A DNA stretch of 64,000 nucleotides from Bacteroidaceae bacterium. Its GTDB lineage: Bacteria; Bacteroidota; Bacteroidia; Bacteroidales; Bacteroidaceae. The stretch is from positions 18,164 through 82,163 of the forward strand of contig JAUUPT010000009.1 in NCBI GenBank assembly GCA_030843315.1, read 5' to 3'. Below, in pieces: positions 1-7,640 of this stretch. The position numbers and the translations under genes were made by a program. The stretch's first letter is position 1, and each line of letters starts with the position of its first letter. Under the pieces are notes generated by a model. It was given only the letters and a program-made list of their open reading frames with translations, was not told the origin of the DNA and searched no databases.

Positions 1-2272
1 TTCGCTCTACAATGGTCTGGCAGATGGGTAATCCCAACCCGGTACCCTGCACAAAACGGTTGAGCTTGATAAATCGGGTAAAAATATCTTTCTGTTTGTC
101 TTCGGGGATACCACATCCGGTATCGGAAACATAGAATCTGAGCATATTGTCGGGCTGCAATGTATAGCCGATTGTAATCGCACCACCATCAGTAAATTTG
201 AGTGCATTGGTCATCAGATTGGTCATCACCTGATGCAAGCGGTTACGGTCGGTGAGAATACAACAATCTGATAAACAGTCCTTGAACTGCACCGCCACTC
301 CTTTAGGCTCGGCCCGCAATGTCATTGCTTGAGTAATTTCTTCCAGCATTTCGTTAACATCCACTGGTGCTTCGACAAATTCCATTGTCCCGGTCTCAAT
401 CTTCGACAGGTCCAGGATATCGCTAATCAACTGGAGCAATAAGTCATTGTTGTTCTCTATGATTTGAATGTACTCCTCCTTTTCACTTTCATCTTCCACC
501 ATTGCGAGCAATCTCGAAAAGCCGACAATCGCATTCAGCGGCGTACGTATTTCATGGCTCATATTTGCCAGAAACACAGATTTGAGACGGTTCGATTCTT
601 CGGCTTGCTCTTTGGTCTCAATTAGTTCCTGCTCCATCTGTTTGCGCTTGGTGATAATGTGTAGGGAACCGACTATCGTCAATGGATCACCGTTTTCGGA
701 ACGAGCTTCCACAGCGGCTTGTACTTCCACCCAGTCAATCTGAGGATTGGAAGTATCAGAACCCAAGATTCGATATTCTTCATGAAATTTTGGGATATTA
801 TTCGTTAAAATATCATGAAATTTCTGTTGCACTCGCTCCAGGTCTTCTTTATGGATTCTTTTCAAACACTCCTTTAAGGATATTGCATCCTTACCCATCT
901 CCGGAATGGCCGTTGTACCGCTTTGGCTTAGCGGGGGAGCAGCATCCCAATAGATTATTTCTTCAGGCAAATTCATATGCCAGGGAATGGTATTGGATAC
1001 ACTGAGGGCCAACTCCAACTTATGACTGGTCTCAACTTGCTCCTGTTGGGCTTTGTTGAGTGCTTTGAGAGAACGGATGTAATTACGTATGAAGAATAAG
1101 ACCAATAGCATCACTACTGTTAGTCCACCGAACAACAGCAAATATTTGTGCTGTTGCCAAAAACTCTGCGGACGCCCCAGGAACACACTACCGGCAGGGC
1201 AATCCTCTACCGAGAAATTACGCTGTAACAATGACGGGTAATTGAACGTAGGGACAGGCTTTTCGGGAATGAAAAACGGGATATCCCGCGGCTGCATACC
1301 GGATCGAATTTGCGTGAATATTTGTTGTAAACAGGCCAACAGCTTCGGTTCATCGTAGATGCAGCCTCCAACCATGCCGCTATTTTCCATTACAGCTTGT
1401 TTGAAAGCAAAAATCGGTATGGGGATATTGGCAATCACCCGAAAGGAATAGGTTTCCAGTATGGTTGCCCCTCCGACATTAGAAACACAGGACCAGGAAG
1501 AAAAAAGGACTCCTGTAGTTTTAGTATCAATGGTATTTAACCTTGCCAGCAATTCTTCGGTAGTAATATCGGCAGCCGAAATGAATTCATACTCCAAGTC
1601 GGGATATTGCTTTGCCATCATATGTTTCATATCATAATGAAGCTGTTGATTTACATAACAACCATCACCAAGCAGCAGCACCTTTTTAAGAGTCGGAATC
1701 ATGTGCTTCAACAGTTCAACATTATCACGCAGAAACAATCTGCTTTGAAGAAAAGTAAGGTTGTATTTGTCGACCAATTCCGATATAGGCACACGCTTCT
1801 CTTCGGGAATCGCCGTTGTCTGTAAGTTTGCCATATCCGATGATACAAAATCCATCTCAGCAGTTGCTATAATCGGCACATCACCCCAACGGCTACGGAT
1901 ATCTTCCAAAAGGATCAATACCGGATTACCTATCAGTAATACTATCTTCGGTGCTCCGGCTGCATATTTAGCAAAGATACCCTGTTTGACCTTGTTGAAT
2001 TCCTCCTGATTATCGATTAGTAGCGTATTAAGATGCTCAACATAGACAGCAGTTGTATTATCAACCGATAATCGCTGCTGCACCGAGTTAATAATGGCAT
2101 TGCTACATGGCGCATTTGACGAATAAGTGTTGATAATCAATAGATAGTCGTTTTTAAAACCGGAAGCATCCTCAGATTGAGCACGAACAGTTATACTAAA
2201 TAATAGTCCAAAAAATAATATTATATAACTTTTCCAGAGTGCAAAAATGTTGAGCATACAATATTGTCTCAT
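1..2272 (-). CDS. Membrane sensor histidine kinase with periplasmic binding-protein-like sensor and PAS domain (partial, C-terminus off the left edge)
   Basis: About 757 residues are visible. The order is a signal/anchor segment (residues about 10-30), a periplasmic region that looks like a type-1 periplasmic binding fold (as in ABC_sub_bind-type sensors; inferred from the [12 protein letters not shown] strand pattern), a membrane helix near residue 360-380 ([17 protein letters not shown]), a PAS/PAC-like segment, then the dimerisation helix with the H-box [10 protein letters not shown] and the ATPase domain with the glycine loop GTGLGLP just before the window edge. It should autophosphorylate on the H-box histidine. 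Whether a receiver or AraC output domain follows (a hybrid sensor, common in Bacteroides) is not visible. Two in-frame ATGs exist, at 2272 and 2257. A -7 box (TAACTTTG on the minus strand, 2304-2311) lies just upstream, so transcription probably starts near 2297. Confidence 0.85.
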   Translation of the reverse strand, partial: MRQYCMLNIFALWKSYIILFFGLLFSITVRAQSEDASGFKNDYLLIINTYSSNAPCSNAIINSVQQRLSVDNTTAVYVEHLNTLLIDNQEEFNKVKQGIFAKYAAGAPKIVLLIGNPVLILLEDIRSRWGDVPIIATAEMDFVSSDMANLQTTAIPEEKRVPISELVDKYNLTFLQSRLFLRDNVELLKHMIPTLKKVLLLGDGCYVNQQLHYDMKHMMAKQYPDLEYEFISAADITTEELLARLNTIDTKTTGVLFSSWSCVSNVGGATILETYSFRVIANIPIPIFAFKQAVMENSGMVGGCIYDEPKLLACLQQIFTQIRSGMQPRDIPFFIPEKPVPTFNYPSLLQRNFSVEDCPAGSVFLGRPQSFWQQHKYLLLFGGLTVVMLLVLFFIRNYIRSLKALNKAQQEQVETSHKLELALSVSNTIPWHMNLPEEIIYWDAAPPLSQSGTTAIPEMGKDAISLKECLKRIHKEDLERVQQKFHDILTNNIPKFHEEYRILGSDTSNPQIDWVEVQAAVEARSENGDPLTIVGSLHIITKRKQMEQELIETKEQAEESNRLKSVFLANMSHEIRTPLNAIVGFSRLLAMVEDESEKEEYIQIIENNNDLLLQLISDILDLSKIETGTMEFVEAPVDVNEMLEEITQAMTLRAEPKGVAVQFKDCLSDCCILTDRNRLHQVMTNLMTNALKFTDGGAITIGYTLQPDNMLRFYVSDTGCGIPEDKQKDIFTRFIKLNRFVQGTGLGLPICQTIVER

Positions 2273-2682
2273 ATAATTAATTAAGTATCAGATATTAACT
2301 GTACAAAGTTATGTATTCCGAACTTATAACCAACAAAAAAGAGAGACAATCTAACAAATATTAACGGTGAAATTTGTAGCAGATTATTCTATAATTAAGT
2401 AAGTTTTGTTTTATCACGAAGGGCTGAAAATGAACAGTCGCATATTAACATTTCACTTTGAGATATGAAAAGCCACACAGCATATTCTCCCAAATAAACA
2501 TATTGATATTTCTATTCACCCAGTCTCCAGAAAATATTAAAAAAGAAAGCGTATGTATATCCTTATGTTCAGACTACATACGCTTTTCTTCTCTATACAG
2601 TTAATATCTGCTTTTCATCATATAAAACCCTATCTTGTAGTTTTTTATACATTCCCTATACACATTTCATATTGTTGTTGCT
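2273..2682. other. Intergenic region between sensor kinase and HU gene
   Basis: A 410-bp AT-rich spacer. It holds the minus-strand promoter of the sensor kinase (2304-2332) and, at 2546-2586, a hairpin that ends the HU transcript. I found no convincing gene in the rest; short open frames here have no start context or coding bias. Confidence 0.6.
2546..2586 (-). terminator. Intrinsic terminator of the HU-like gene
   Basis: Twelve-base perfect arms, AAAGCGTATGTA (2546-2557) and its complement (2575-2586), are followed on the minus strand by a T-rich tract. It lies about 100 bp downstream of the HU stop codon. A T-run on the other side means it could also act on plus-strand transcripts. Confidence 0.6.
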
Positions 2683-3177
2683 TTAACCCATTGGATTTTC
2701 GTCCAGATCACCGTCACTTCCACTTCCACCGCCATCGGAACCACTGTTACCAGTAGTGTCGTTGATGCGGTCTACGTCTTTCAGCACAAGTCCGTCCGAA
2801 CGTGTAGCGCCGGATGCCACAATGCGGATGTCGCTGTTTGCACGGAAGCAGATGCGCAATGCCGTGATGTCGCTGCTGGTGAAGTCTTCCGCTTTATCCG
2901 TGCCTTTGCTTTGGGCAGAGAGGAAGAAATGCCCCAGTCCGTCGATATTCACGATACGCCCTGCCAGCAACGTTTTCTTCAGATACGTGCGGAAGTCTTT
3001 CAATACACTGTAAGAATTACCCTCACTCACACCGGACATGGTGCTGATTTCCCTTGCAACCTCCTTCAGTTTTGCAGGGTTGCTGTACTTGTAAGTAATA
3101 GTAGGATATACCTTCTTTGCGGAATCCTTGTCCGCCAAATTGCTCAAACGAGAGTGTTTGCGAAATAATACTGCCAT
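2683..3177 (-). CDS. HU-family DNA-binding protein (Bacteroidales long type)
   Basis: 164 residues. The core (about residues 25-125) matches the HU/IHF-like domain of Bacteroidales, recognisable from the YPTITYKYSNPAKLKEVARE helix region and the LKKTLLAGRIVNIDGLGHF beta segment. It should be a dimeric nucleoid or architectural DNA-binding protein. The last 25 residues are a low-complexity acidic Gly/Ser/Asp tail (GSDGGGSGSDGDLDE), typical of these long HU relatives rather than of the 90-residue HU. The MAVLFRKHSRL start is the family's usual one. A possible -7 box TACCTTCG (minus strand, 3274-3281) gives a leader of about 90 nt. It is a single-gene unit with its own terminator. Confidence 0.85.
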   Translation of the reverse strand: MAVLFRKHSRLSNLADKDSAKKVYPTITYKYSNPAKLKEVAREISTMSGVSEGNSYSVLKDFRTYLKKTLLAGRIVNIDGLGHFFLSAQSKGTDKAEDFTSSDITALRICFRANSDIRIVASGATRSDGLVLKDVDRINDTTGNSGSDGGGSGSDGDLDENPMG

Positions 3178-3294
3178 AATGTTTTAGTTTTTAAAATAAA
3201 TAAAATCGTGTTTTCTTACGCTCTTACAGGCTCGTCAGTCGGCAAGAACTGTTTTTGTTTTGTGATCACGGTGCGAAGGTATAACAAAAAAAAT

Positions 3295-3328
3295 AACGGT
3301 TTTCCTGTTTTTTGTCAGGCAAACCGTT
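3295..3328 (-). terminator. Terminator-like hairpin upstream of the HU promoter
   Basis: Arms of 13 bases (3295-3307 and 3316-3328) pair with one mismatch. On the minus strand they are followed by an eight-base T run, the classic intrinsic terminator arrangement. No annotated minus-strand gene lies upstream, so it may end a short untranslated transcript from 3330-3500 or insulate the HU promoter. Confidence 0.4.
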
Positions 3329-3513
3329 TTTGCAGTGTTTTTGTAACTATATCAGAAAACCGCAAATTGATTATCAACGAGTTAAATGCAAGATGGTTAA
3401 AGAGTGTTTCGTAGTCTAAAAATTAATCTCAGGTCTACTCCGTTCCCGTAAATATTTAATCAAACAGCCTCCGTTATCCCCCACCCCATCTGCAACACCT
3501 CCCGGAAGGGGTA

Positions 3514-3602
3514 TTTCTCCGGCACCGGGGAACAAGGGGTTCGACACCGGGGAACCCCACCCTCGGCACCGGGGAACACTGCCTTCCCCGGTGCCGGAGA
3601 AA
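3514..3602. repeat. 22-bp-phased repeat cluster, GC-rich variant, with inverted ends
   Basis: CACCGGGGAAC occurs at 3523, 3545 and 3567, exactly 22 bp apart. The cluster is bounded by a perfect 19-bp inverted repeat: arms 3514-3532 (TTTCTCCGGCACCGGGGAA) and 3584-3602. The element is far richer in G+C than its flanks. Its geometry resembles the arrays near 20.5, 39.3, 43.5 and 56.4 kb. Confidence 0.75.
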
Positions 3603-3768
3603 ACGTAGATTTGCATCATTCGTCGAACTGTAAAGAAATCAGCAAAGCAAGGCAGATAATGCAGTGCCTTTACACAGCTTCAAAAGCCCATGAAAAACCG
3701 CCTTTCTCTTGCCGGAACCACGCACTTGTACTATCTTTACAGCACTACTTATAACAAACGCAAAGAAA

Positions 3769-4155
3769 ATGATTAAGATAGACCACACAGCCCTGTATGT
3801 GCACAACCTGGAAGCGACAAAGGATTTCTTCGTCCGCTTCTTCGGCGCACAGCCCAATGAGATGTATCACAACCCCAAGACCGATTTCCGTAGCTACTTC
3901 CTCGCTTTCGACGAAGGCACCCGACTGGAAATTATGAATCGCCCGGAAGTAAGCGCTTCCGAGAAATCCCTCTATGAGGCAGGTTACACACATCTGTCCT
4001 TCAGTGTAGGCGGAAAGGAAAATGTAGACAAACTGACGCGCACCCTGAGCGAAGAAGGATTCCAAGTACTAAGCGGGCCTCGTACCACCGGCGACGGATA
4101 TTACGAAAGTTGCATAGCAGGACCGGAAGGCATTCAGATTGAGATTACGGAATAG
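3769..4155 (+). CDS. VOC-family (glyoxalase/bleomycin-resistance fold) protein
   Basis: 128 residues from the chosen ATG. The vicinal-oxygen-chelate fold is recognisable from two beta-alpha-beta-beta-beta halves. Candidate metal ligands sit at the usual four places: His in IDHTALYV, Glu in TRLEIM, His in YTHLSFSV and Glu in IQIEITE, as in glyoxalase I-like and epimerase-like members. The substrate cannot be assigned. A longer in-frame start at 3709 would lie upstream of the likely transcription start (-7-like TATCTTTA, about 3732-3739), so MIKIDHTALYV at 3769 is preferred; it also begins directly with the first beta strand of the fold. Single-gene unit ending at a strong hairpin. Confidence 0.85.
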   Translation: MIKIDHTALYVHNLEATKDFFVRFFGAQPNEMYHNPKTDFRSYFLAFDEGTRLEIMNRPEVSASEKSLYEAGYTHLSFSVGGKENVDKLTRTLSEEGFQVLSGPRTTGDGYYESCIAGPEGIQIEITE

Positions 4156-4185
4156 ATTCTTTACTCCACACATCCCTACAAAAAG

Positions 4186-4225
4186 AAGGCAGGCACCGGA
4201 ATAATACTTTTCCGATGCCTGCCTT
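4186..4225. terminator. Bidirectional terminator between VOC gene and flavodoxin gene
   Basis: Fifteen-base arms, 4186-4200 and 4211-4225, pair almost perfectly around a 10-base loop, with A-rich sequence on the left and T-rich on the right. It sits between convergent genes and can serve both. Confidence 0.75.
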
Positions 4226-4263
4226 TCTTGCTTTATATCTTTATTCTAATTTTGTATTGCTGA

Positions 4264-4800
4264 TTATTTCAAGATTTGTTGTGCCCACTTCTTGCTTGTA
4301 TCCGCACCATCGTTGCACAGTCTGCCGGGTTTCAAGGTGACGCCTTTTCCGTAATGCTCGCGAAGCATTTTCTCACTATTTGCAATAGAACTGCTGCCCG
4401 ATGTGGCGAACGGGATAATGGTCTTACCCTGGAAGTTATAGCTTTCAAGGAATGTATTGACGATTCGCGGATATGTATTCCACCAGATAGGGAAGCCAAT
4501 GAAGATAACGTCGTAGTCCTCTACGGCTGCTTTCTTGTCTGCCAAAGAGGGACGGGATGATTCGTCACCCATCTCCACACTGCTACGGCTTTGTTTGTTC
4601 CGCCAGTCAAGGTCAGCATCGGTATAAGCCTTCTGCGGTGCAATGCGATACAAGTCGCCCTTAACTTCCGTGGCTATTGCCTTGGCAATAGATTCGGTAT
4701 TTCCCGTGCACGAGAAATAGGCTACCAACACTTTTTTCTCTTGCGCACCTAATGAAAGGAATGGAATTGCGCACATCAAAATCATAATCAAACGTTTCAT
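4264..4800 (-). CDS. Secreted/periplasmic flavodoxin-family protein
   Basis: 178 residues. A hydrophobic signal peptide (MKRLIMILMCAIPFLSLGAQ) precedes a flavodoxin domain of the Flavodoxin_4 type. The FMN phosphate loop FSCTGNTES is at about residues 31-39, and IGFPIWWNTYP and ATSGSSSIANS form the other isoalloxazine-contacting loops. It probably binds FMN and shuttles electrons or reduces a small substrate outside the cytoplasm; the partner is unknown. A GTG two codons upstream is possible, but the ATG at 4800 gives a clean signal peptide. It lies 31 bp downstream of the monooxygenase-like gene, so the two are probably co-transcribed, which suggests a linked redox role. Confidence 0.88.
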   Translation of the reverse strand: MKRLIMILMCAIPFLSLGAQEKKVLVAYFSCTGNTESIAKAIATEVKGDLYRIAPQKAYTDADLDWRNKQSRSSVEMGDESSRPSLADKKAAVEDYDVIFIGFPIWWNTYPRIVNTFLESYNFQGKTIIPFATSGSSSIANSEKMLREHYGKGVTLKPGRLCNDGADTSKKWAQQILK

Positions 4801-4831
4801 AATCACTGAGTCTTTTATTGTTATTAGTTTA

Positions 4832-5296
4832 TTATTCTTTTTCTTTACGTATCATTTTGCAAAAGATATCAGGCATGGCACGTGGATTCATAGGAATCAT
4901 ATCCACCAGGTCGAGTGACTTGACCATGTGGAGTGTGCCTTGCTTATATGTTTGGAAATGCGTTGTAGTGATGTGATGCCGATATGCTTCCATATTGGCA
5001 TATATCTCAATGATACGTATCTGGCAAGAGTCGCGTTGCTGCACCATGGGAAAGATGGCTATCACACCGGGCTCCTCGCGCACGGACGTTTCACCGACAG
5101 TAAGTGCAAAAGATAAATAGTCCTGCAAATACCGGGGATAAACTTCAATCTCGGAAATGCGTACCAACATATCAACACTTTCAGGCTTTGAATCTGCATC
5201 AATATCTTGATGCGGTAGCGGAACAGTCTGTGCACTCATAGTGAAAGTAGCTTCTAAAGCCATCATTAATGAAACAAAAAGGATTAATCTTCTCAT
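4832..5296 (-). CDS. Exported ABM-type (antibiotic biosynthesis monooxygenase-like) protein
   Basis: 154 residues from the chosen ATG. A signal peptide ending near TMSAQ is followed by one dimeric alpha-beta barrel domain: VDMLVRISEIEVYPRYLQDYL, REEPGVIAIFPM, IIEIYANMEAYRHHITTTHFQTYK. This is the ABM/quinol monooxygenase pattern, including the conserved His in the HITTTHF segment. Such small proteins oxidise quinol-like or other substrates without a cofactor, but the substrate here is unknown. A -7 box TAACTTTG lies at 5323-5330 on the minus strand. A start at 5311 (MKYAIMRR) would be almost leaderless, so 5296 is preferred, with 5311 as the alternative. First gene of the pair with the flavodoxin. 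Confidence 0.78.
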   Translation of the reverse strand: MRRLILFVSLMMALEATFTMSAQTVPLPHQDIDADSKPESVDMLVRISEIEVYPRYLQDYLSFALTVGETSVREEPGVIAIFPMVQQRDSCQIRIIEIYANMEAYRHHITTTHFQTYKQGTLHMVKSLDLVDMIPMNPRAMPDIFCKMIRKEKE

Positions 5297-5396
5297 AATC
5301 GCATACTTCATATTGTTCTGTCGATACAAAGTTAAAGTACTTTTAGCGAACGGACATTGTTCTGCGGCTCAAAGTTTGTTGCAAATACATAAAAAA

Positions 5397-5431
5397 CCGG
5401 TTATTTGAGCTTATAATTCTCAAATAACCGG
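5397..5431 (-). terminator. Terminator of first DUF3836 gene
   Basis: Perfect 13-base arms, CCGGTTATTTGAG (5397-5409) and complement (5419-5431), lie 24 bp downstream of the DUF3836 stop. They are followed on the minus strand by a T-run. Confidence 0.8.
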
Positions 5432-5454
5432 CTTATTTACAATTATTTATTATC

Positions 5455-5880
5455 TTACTTTGTGCTTGCCAACATTAAAGAAGCGTTTTCATCGTTCACT
5501 TCGTAAACCGTCTTTTCTACGTTGCTGTCATAGGAGTTGCTGCGGGAGTTCCAACGGGCATAGCTGAGTTCTACTTCATTGCCTGCATATTCAACGTCCA
5601 ATTTGAAATAAGGTACCCAAGCTTCCTTCGTACTGTCCCACTTGGAGGCTTCCTTGCTTGCTACACGATTTTCATTATCGTAAGTATAAGTGTAGCGAAG
5701 GTGACGGAACAGGTGGCCGTCCTCATTACGGAAGATAGTCTTGGCGGTCATTAACTCGCCGGTCATCTCTTCATTCTTTACATACCCGGTAGGATTGCTT
5801 GCACTTGCTGAGAAGTTCATTACGCTTGCCATTACTACGGCTACCATTACAACTGCTTTTGAGAATAAGTTCGTTTTCAT
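5455..5880 (-). CDS. DUF3836 small secreted protein, copy 1
   Basis: 141 residues: signal peptide (MKTNLFSKAVVMVAVVMASVMNFSASAS), then about 110 residues of the Bacteroides DUF3836 family with the repeated short-strand pattern FRHLRYTYTYDNENRV / WVPYFKLDVEYAGNEVELSYARWN. The function is unknown; it is probably periplasmic or surface-associated. It is 92% identical (130/141 by direct comparison) to the protein at 7030-7455 and more distantly related to the one at 11739. The three copies flank one two-component system. Upstream is a sigma-54-type promoter (5954-5971) and paired palindromes (6016-6053), so it is probably made only when an NtrC-type activator is switched on; no such activator is encoded in the window. 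Confidence 0.88.
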   Translation of the reverse strand: MKTNLFSKAVVMVAVVMASVMNFSASASNPTGYVKNEEMTGELMTAKTIFRNEDGHLFRHLRYTYTYDNENRVASKEASKWDSTKEAWVPYFKLDVEYAGNEVELSYARWNSRSNSYDSNVEKTVYEVNDENASLMLASTK

Positions 5881-5953
5881 AATCGTTATTTTTTATTGTT
5901 ATTACTCTTGGTTCTAAGTGGTTGGTTTTTCTCAACCGCCTTCGCCAATATAT

Positions 5954-5971
5954 AGTCAATTGGCGTGCCAA
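5954..5971 (-). promoter_or_regulatory. Sigma-54 (RpoN)-type promoter of DUF3836 copy 1
   Basis: The minus strand reads TTGGCACGCCAATTGACT. The -24 element TTGGCACG is followed by four bases and TTGAC; the GG and the GA are separated by exactly 10 bp, as sigma-54 requires. The -12 doublet is GA rather than the usual GC. It lies about 75 bp upstream of the start codon. The same bases recur at 7529-7546. Confidence 0.7.
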
Positions 5972-6015
5972 AGTAATAAACTACTGATAATCAACGATTA
6001 TTAGAAAACAAGCAA

Positions 6016-6053
6016 TGTCCGCTTTCGGACAACTGTCCGCACAGAAGCGGACA
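6016..6053. promoter_or_regulatory. Paired palindromic activator sites upstream of the sigma-54 promoter
   Basis: Two adjacent dyads: TGTCCG-N4-CGGACA (6016-6031) and TGTCCGC-N6-GCGGACA (6034-6053). They lie about 45-85 bp upstream of the -24 box, the usual place for enhancer-binding-protein sites. An exact copy is at 7591-7628. Confidence 0.65.
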
Positions 6054-6124
6054 AAAGAGTGGAAAAGCATCTGTCATAGTATTTTTTTCCATAACTTTGT
6101 CCTTGGTATTTATTATAAGCACGT

Positions 6125-6943
6125 ATGCACTTTTTAAACACACAACTACACATGTTTGGAAAACTCAGAAGTAAAATGACTACAACAAAATGCGATAAGC
6201 ATTCACCGCAGGATGATTATCGCACCCCGATAGGCGAGATGCCGGATAATGACACAGCCAATCGCTATGATTATATAGACGACGAAATATTGGTGCTGGA
6301 CTGGACTGCGTCCAAAACCGAAAGTACGTTTTACGTTATCGGATTGACCATCGGACTGGCATTCCTCACCTGGCTCCTATTACCGTTTTTGGATTCAGAC
6401 AAATTGATTATCCCCATCCACGAGTTTATCGATGTCATTGCAGTATTTTTGATTATCATCACCGTATTAGCATTCTTTGCCGCCTGGATAATCATGCTAT
6501 ACTACATTGCCTTCCATATATACAGAGCTAAAAGGAAAATTACGTTTCATCGCCTCACAGGCATGGTAGAGGTGCCGAAACCTCTTTTCTGGGGATGGAA
6601 CGGTGCTACCATCATGTTCCCTTTCACCGACCAGCGGGTAAAGTACCTATATCATGGGGCATCAATATACTATATCTCATATCCGGGACACAAAGGAACC
6701 ATCCTACTGACAGCAGGCCGAATTGAAATCGGAAAAGAGTATGCATTCATTTTGTGGTATATGGATCGTAACCGCCAATTACCGCCCGGCAAACGGCTTA
6801 ATCCTTATAGAGTAAAAGATTTCCTTCGTAGAGAGGCTGAAGGTTTCCCCAAACCCTTGCGCTATGCCAGCATTAAGATACCAAGTAGAAAGAAAGTTCC
6901 ATCGGCATTGAAAAGAGAGAGAGAAAAAATGGCAAACAACTAA
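6125..6943 (+). CDS. Uncharacterised two-helix membrane protein between the duplicated DUF3836 units
   Basis: 272 residues. The N-terminal 65 residues are hydrophilic and probably cytoplasmic. Two membrane helices follow (about residues 72-93, YVIGLTIGLAFLTWLLLPFL, and 105-135, VIAVFLIIITVLAFFAAWIIMLYYIAF), then a 140-residue soluble domain with strands IYRAKRKITFHRLTGMVEVPKP and IYYISYPGHKGTILLTAG and a basic C-terminus. The helix pair plus 'KxxFxRxxGxV' segment is loosely like DUF6708-type proteins, but I am not sure of that. A -7 box TAACTTTG (6092-6099) lies 25 bp upstream, so ATG 6125 fits; 6176 is an alternative. It ends in the bidirectional hairpin at 6967-7008. Confidence 0.7.
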   Translation: MHFLNTQLHMFGKLRSKMTTTKCDKHSPQDDYRTPIGEMPDNDTANRYDYIDDEILVLDWTASKTESTFYVIGLTIGLAFLTWLLLPFLDSDKLIIPIHEFIDVIAVFLIIITVLAFFAAWIIMLYYIAFHIYRAKRKITFHRLTGMVEVPKPLFWGWNGATIMFPFTDQRVKYLYHGASIYYISYPGHKGTILLTAGRIEIGKEYAFILWYMDRNRQLPPGKRLNPYRVKDFLRREAEGFPKPLRYASIKIPSRKKVPSALKREREKMANN

Positions 6944-6966
6944 TGCCCAGCCAAACAGACAATATG

Positions 6967-7008
6967 AAAGCCGGTTATCGAGTATATATCACTCGGATAA
7001 CCGGCTTT
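6967..7008. terminator. Bidirectional terminator
   Basis: A long hairpin with arms 6967-6983 and 6991-7008 (AAAGCCGGTTAT core, one bulge) sits between the convergent membrane-protein gene and DUF3836 copy 2. It has A/T-rich runs on both sides. Confidence 0.75.
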
Positions 7009-7029
7009 ATTATTAACTGCTTACCAATT

Positions 7030-7455
7030 CTATTTTGCACTTGCAAGCATCATATTTGCGTTTTCGTCGTTCACTTCGTAAACCGTCTTTTCTACTTTGC
7101 TGTCATAAGCATTGCTGCGGGAGTTCCAACGGGCATAGCTGAGTTCCACTTCATTGCCTGTATATTCAACGTCCAGTTTGAAATAAGGTACCCAAGCTTC
7201 CTTTTCACTGTCCCACTTAGAGGCTTCCTTGCTTGATACACGGTTTTCGTTGTCGTAAGTATAAGTGTAGCGAAGGTGGCGGAACAGGCGGCCGTCCTTA
7301 TTACGGAAGATAGTCTTGGCGGTCATTAATTCGCCGGTCATCTCTTCATTCTTTACATACTCGGTAGGATTGCTTGCACTTGCTGAGAAGTTCATTACAC
7401 TTGCCATTACTACTGCTACCATTACAACTGCTTTTGAGAATAAGTTCGTTTTCAT
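7030..7455 (-). CDS. DUF3836 small secreted protein, copy 2
   Basis: 141 residues, with the same signal peptide and domain layout as copy 1. The eleven substitutions are scattered over the mature part (for example Gly to Glu at 32 and several changes in the last 30 residues), with no frameshift, so both copies look functional. It has its own sigma-54-type promoter and activator sites. It lies directly downstream of the outer-membrane protein/response-regulator/kinase genes on the same strand but has its own control region and is not part of their operon. Confidence 0.88.
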   Translation of the reverse strand: MKTNLFSKAVVMVAVVMASVMNFSASASNPTEYVKNEEMTGELMTAKTIFRNKDGRLFRHLRYTYTYDNENRVSSKEASKWDSEKEAWVPYFKLDVEYTGNEVELSYARWNSRSNAYDSKVEKTVYEVNDENANMMLASAK

Positions 7456-7528
7456 AATCGTTATTTTTTATTGTTATTACTCTTGGTTCTAAGTGGTTGG
7501 TTTTTCTCAACCGCCTTCGCCAATATAT

Positions 7529-7546
7529 AGTCAATTGGCGTGCCAA
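7529..7546 (-). promoter_or_regulatory. Sigma-54-type promoter of DUF3836 copy 2
   Basis: Identical to the element at 5954-5971: -24 TTGGCACG, N4, TTGAC with GG-to-GA spacing of 10. Confidence 0.7.
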
Positions 7547-7590
7547 AGTAATAAACTACTGATAATCAACGATTATTAGAAAACAAGCAA

Positions 7591-7628
7591 TGTCCGCTTT
7601 CGGACAACTGTCCGCACAGAAGCGGACA
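7591..7628. promoter_or_regulatory. Paired palindromic activator sites, copy 2
   Basis: TGTCCG-N4-CGGACA and TGTCCGC-N6-GCGGACA, as at 6016-6053. Here they end 12 bp from the stop codon of the neighbouring outer-membrane protein gene. Confidence 0.65.
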
Positions 7629-7640
7629 ATAAGGGAAAAA

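Larger units (their letters stand above)
3178..3768. other. Long divergent intergenic region between HU gene and glyoxalase-fold gene
   Basis: A 591-bp gap. It contains the HU promoter (3274-3281), the hairpin at 3295-3328, the GC-rich 22-bp-phased repeat cluster at 3514-3602, and the plus-strand promoter of the next gene (TATCTTTA near 3732-3739). I see no protein-coding gene with a credible start. Confidence 0.55.
7030..7629 (-). repeat. Duplicate of 5455-6054 (gene plus complete control region)
   Basis: The 600-bp block matches 5455-6054 at a constant offset of 1575 bp. The roughly 175 bp of promoter region are essentially identical, while the coding part has diverged to 92% protein identity. 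The match ends right after the upstream palindromes (after GCGGACA), one turn short of the next gene. The higher identity of the non-coding part suggests selection or gene conversion on the control region. Confidence 0.9.

Noticed and set aside
3709..3768. Longer N-terminus for the VOC protein
   Set aside because: It would start upstream of the likely transcription start and adds residues that do not fit the fold.
4832..5329. Operon linkage of the monooxygenase-like gene with DUF3836 copy 1
   Set aside because: A strong terminator at 5397-5431 and a separate -7 box at 5323-5330 separate the two.
5771..5971. 66-codon frames repeated at 5771-5971 and 7346-7546
   Set aside because: They are out-of-frame shadows of the duplicated DUF3836 start and promoter region. 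Their similarity comes from the DNA duplication.
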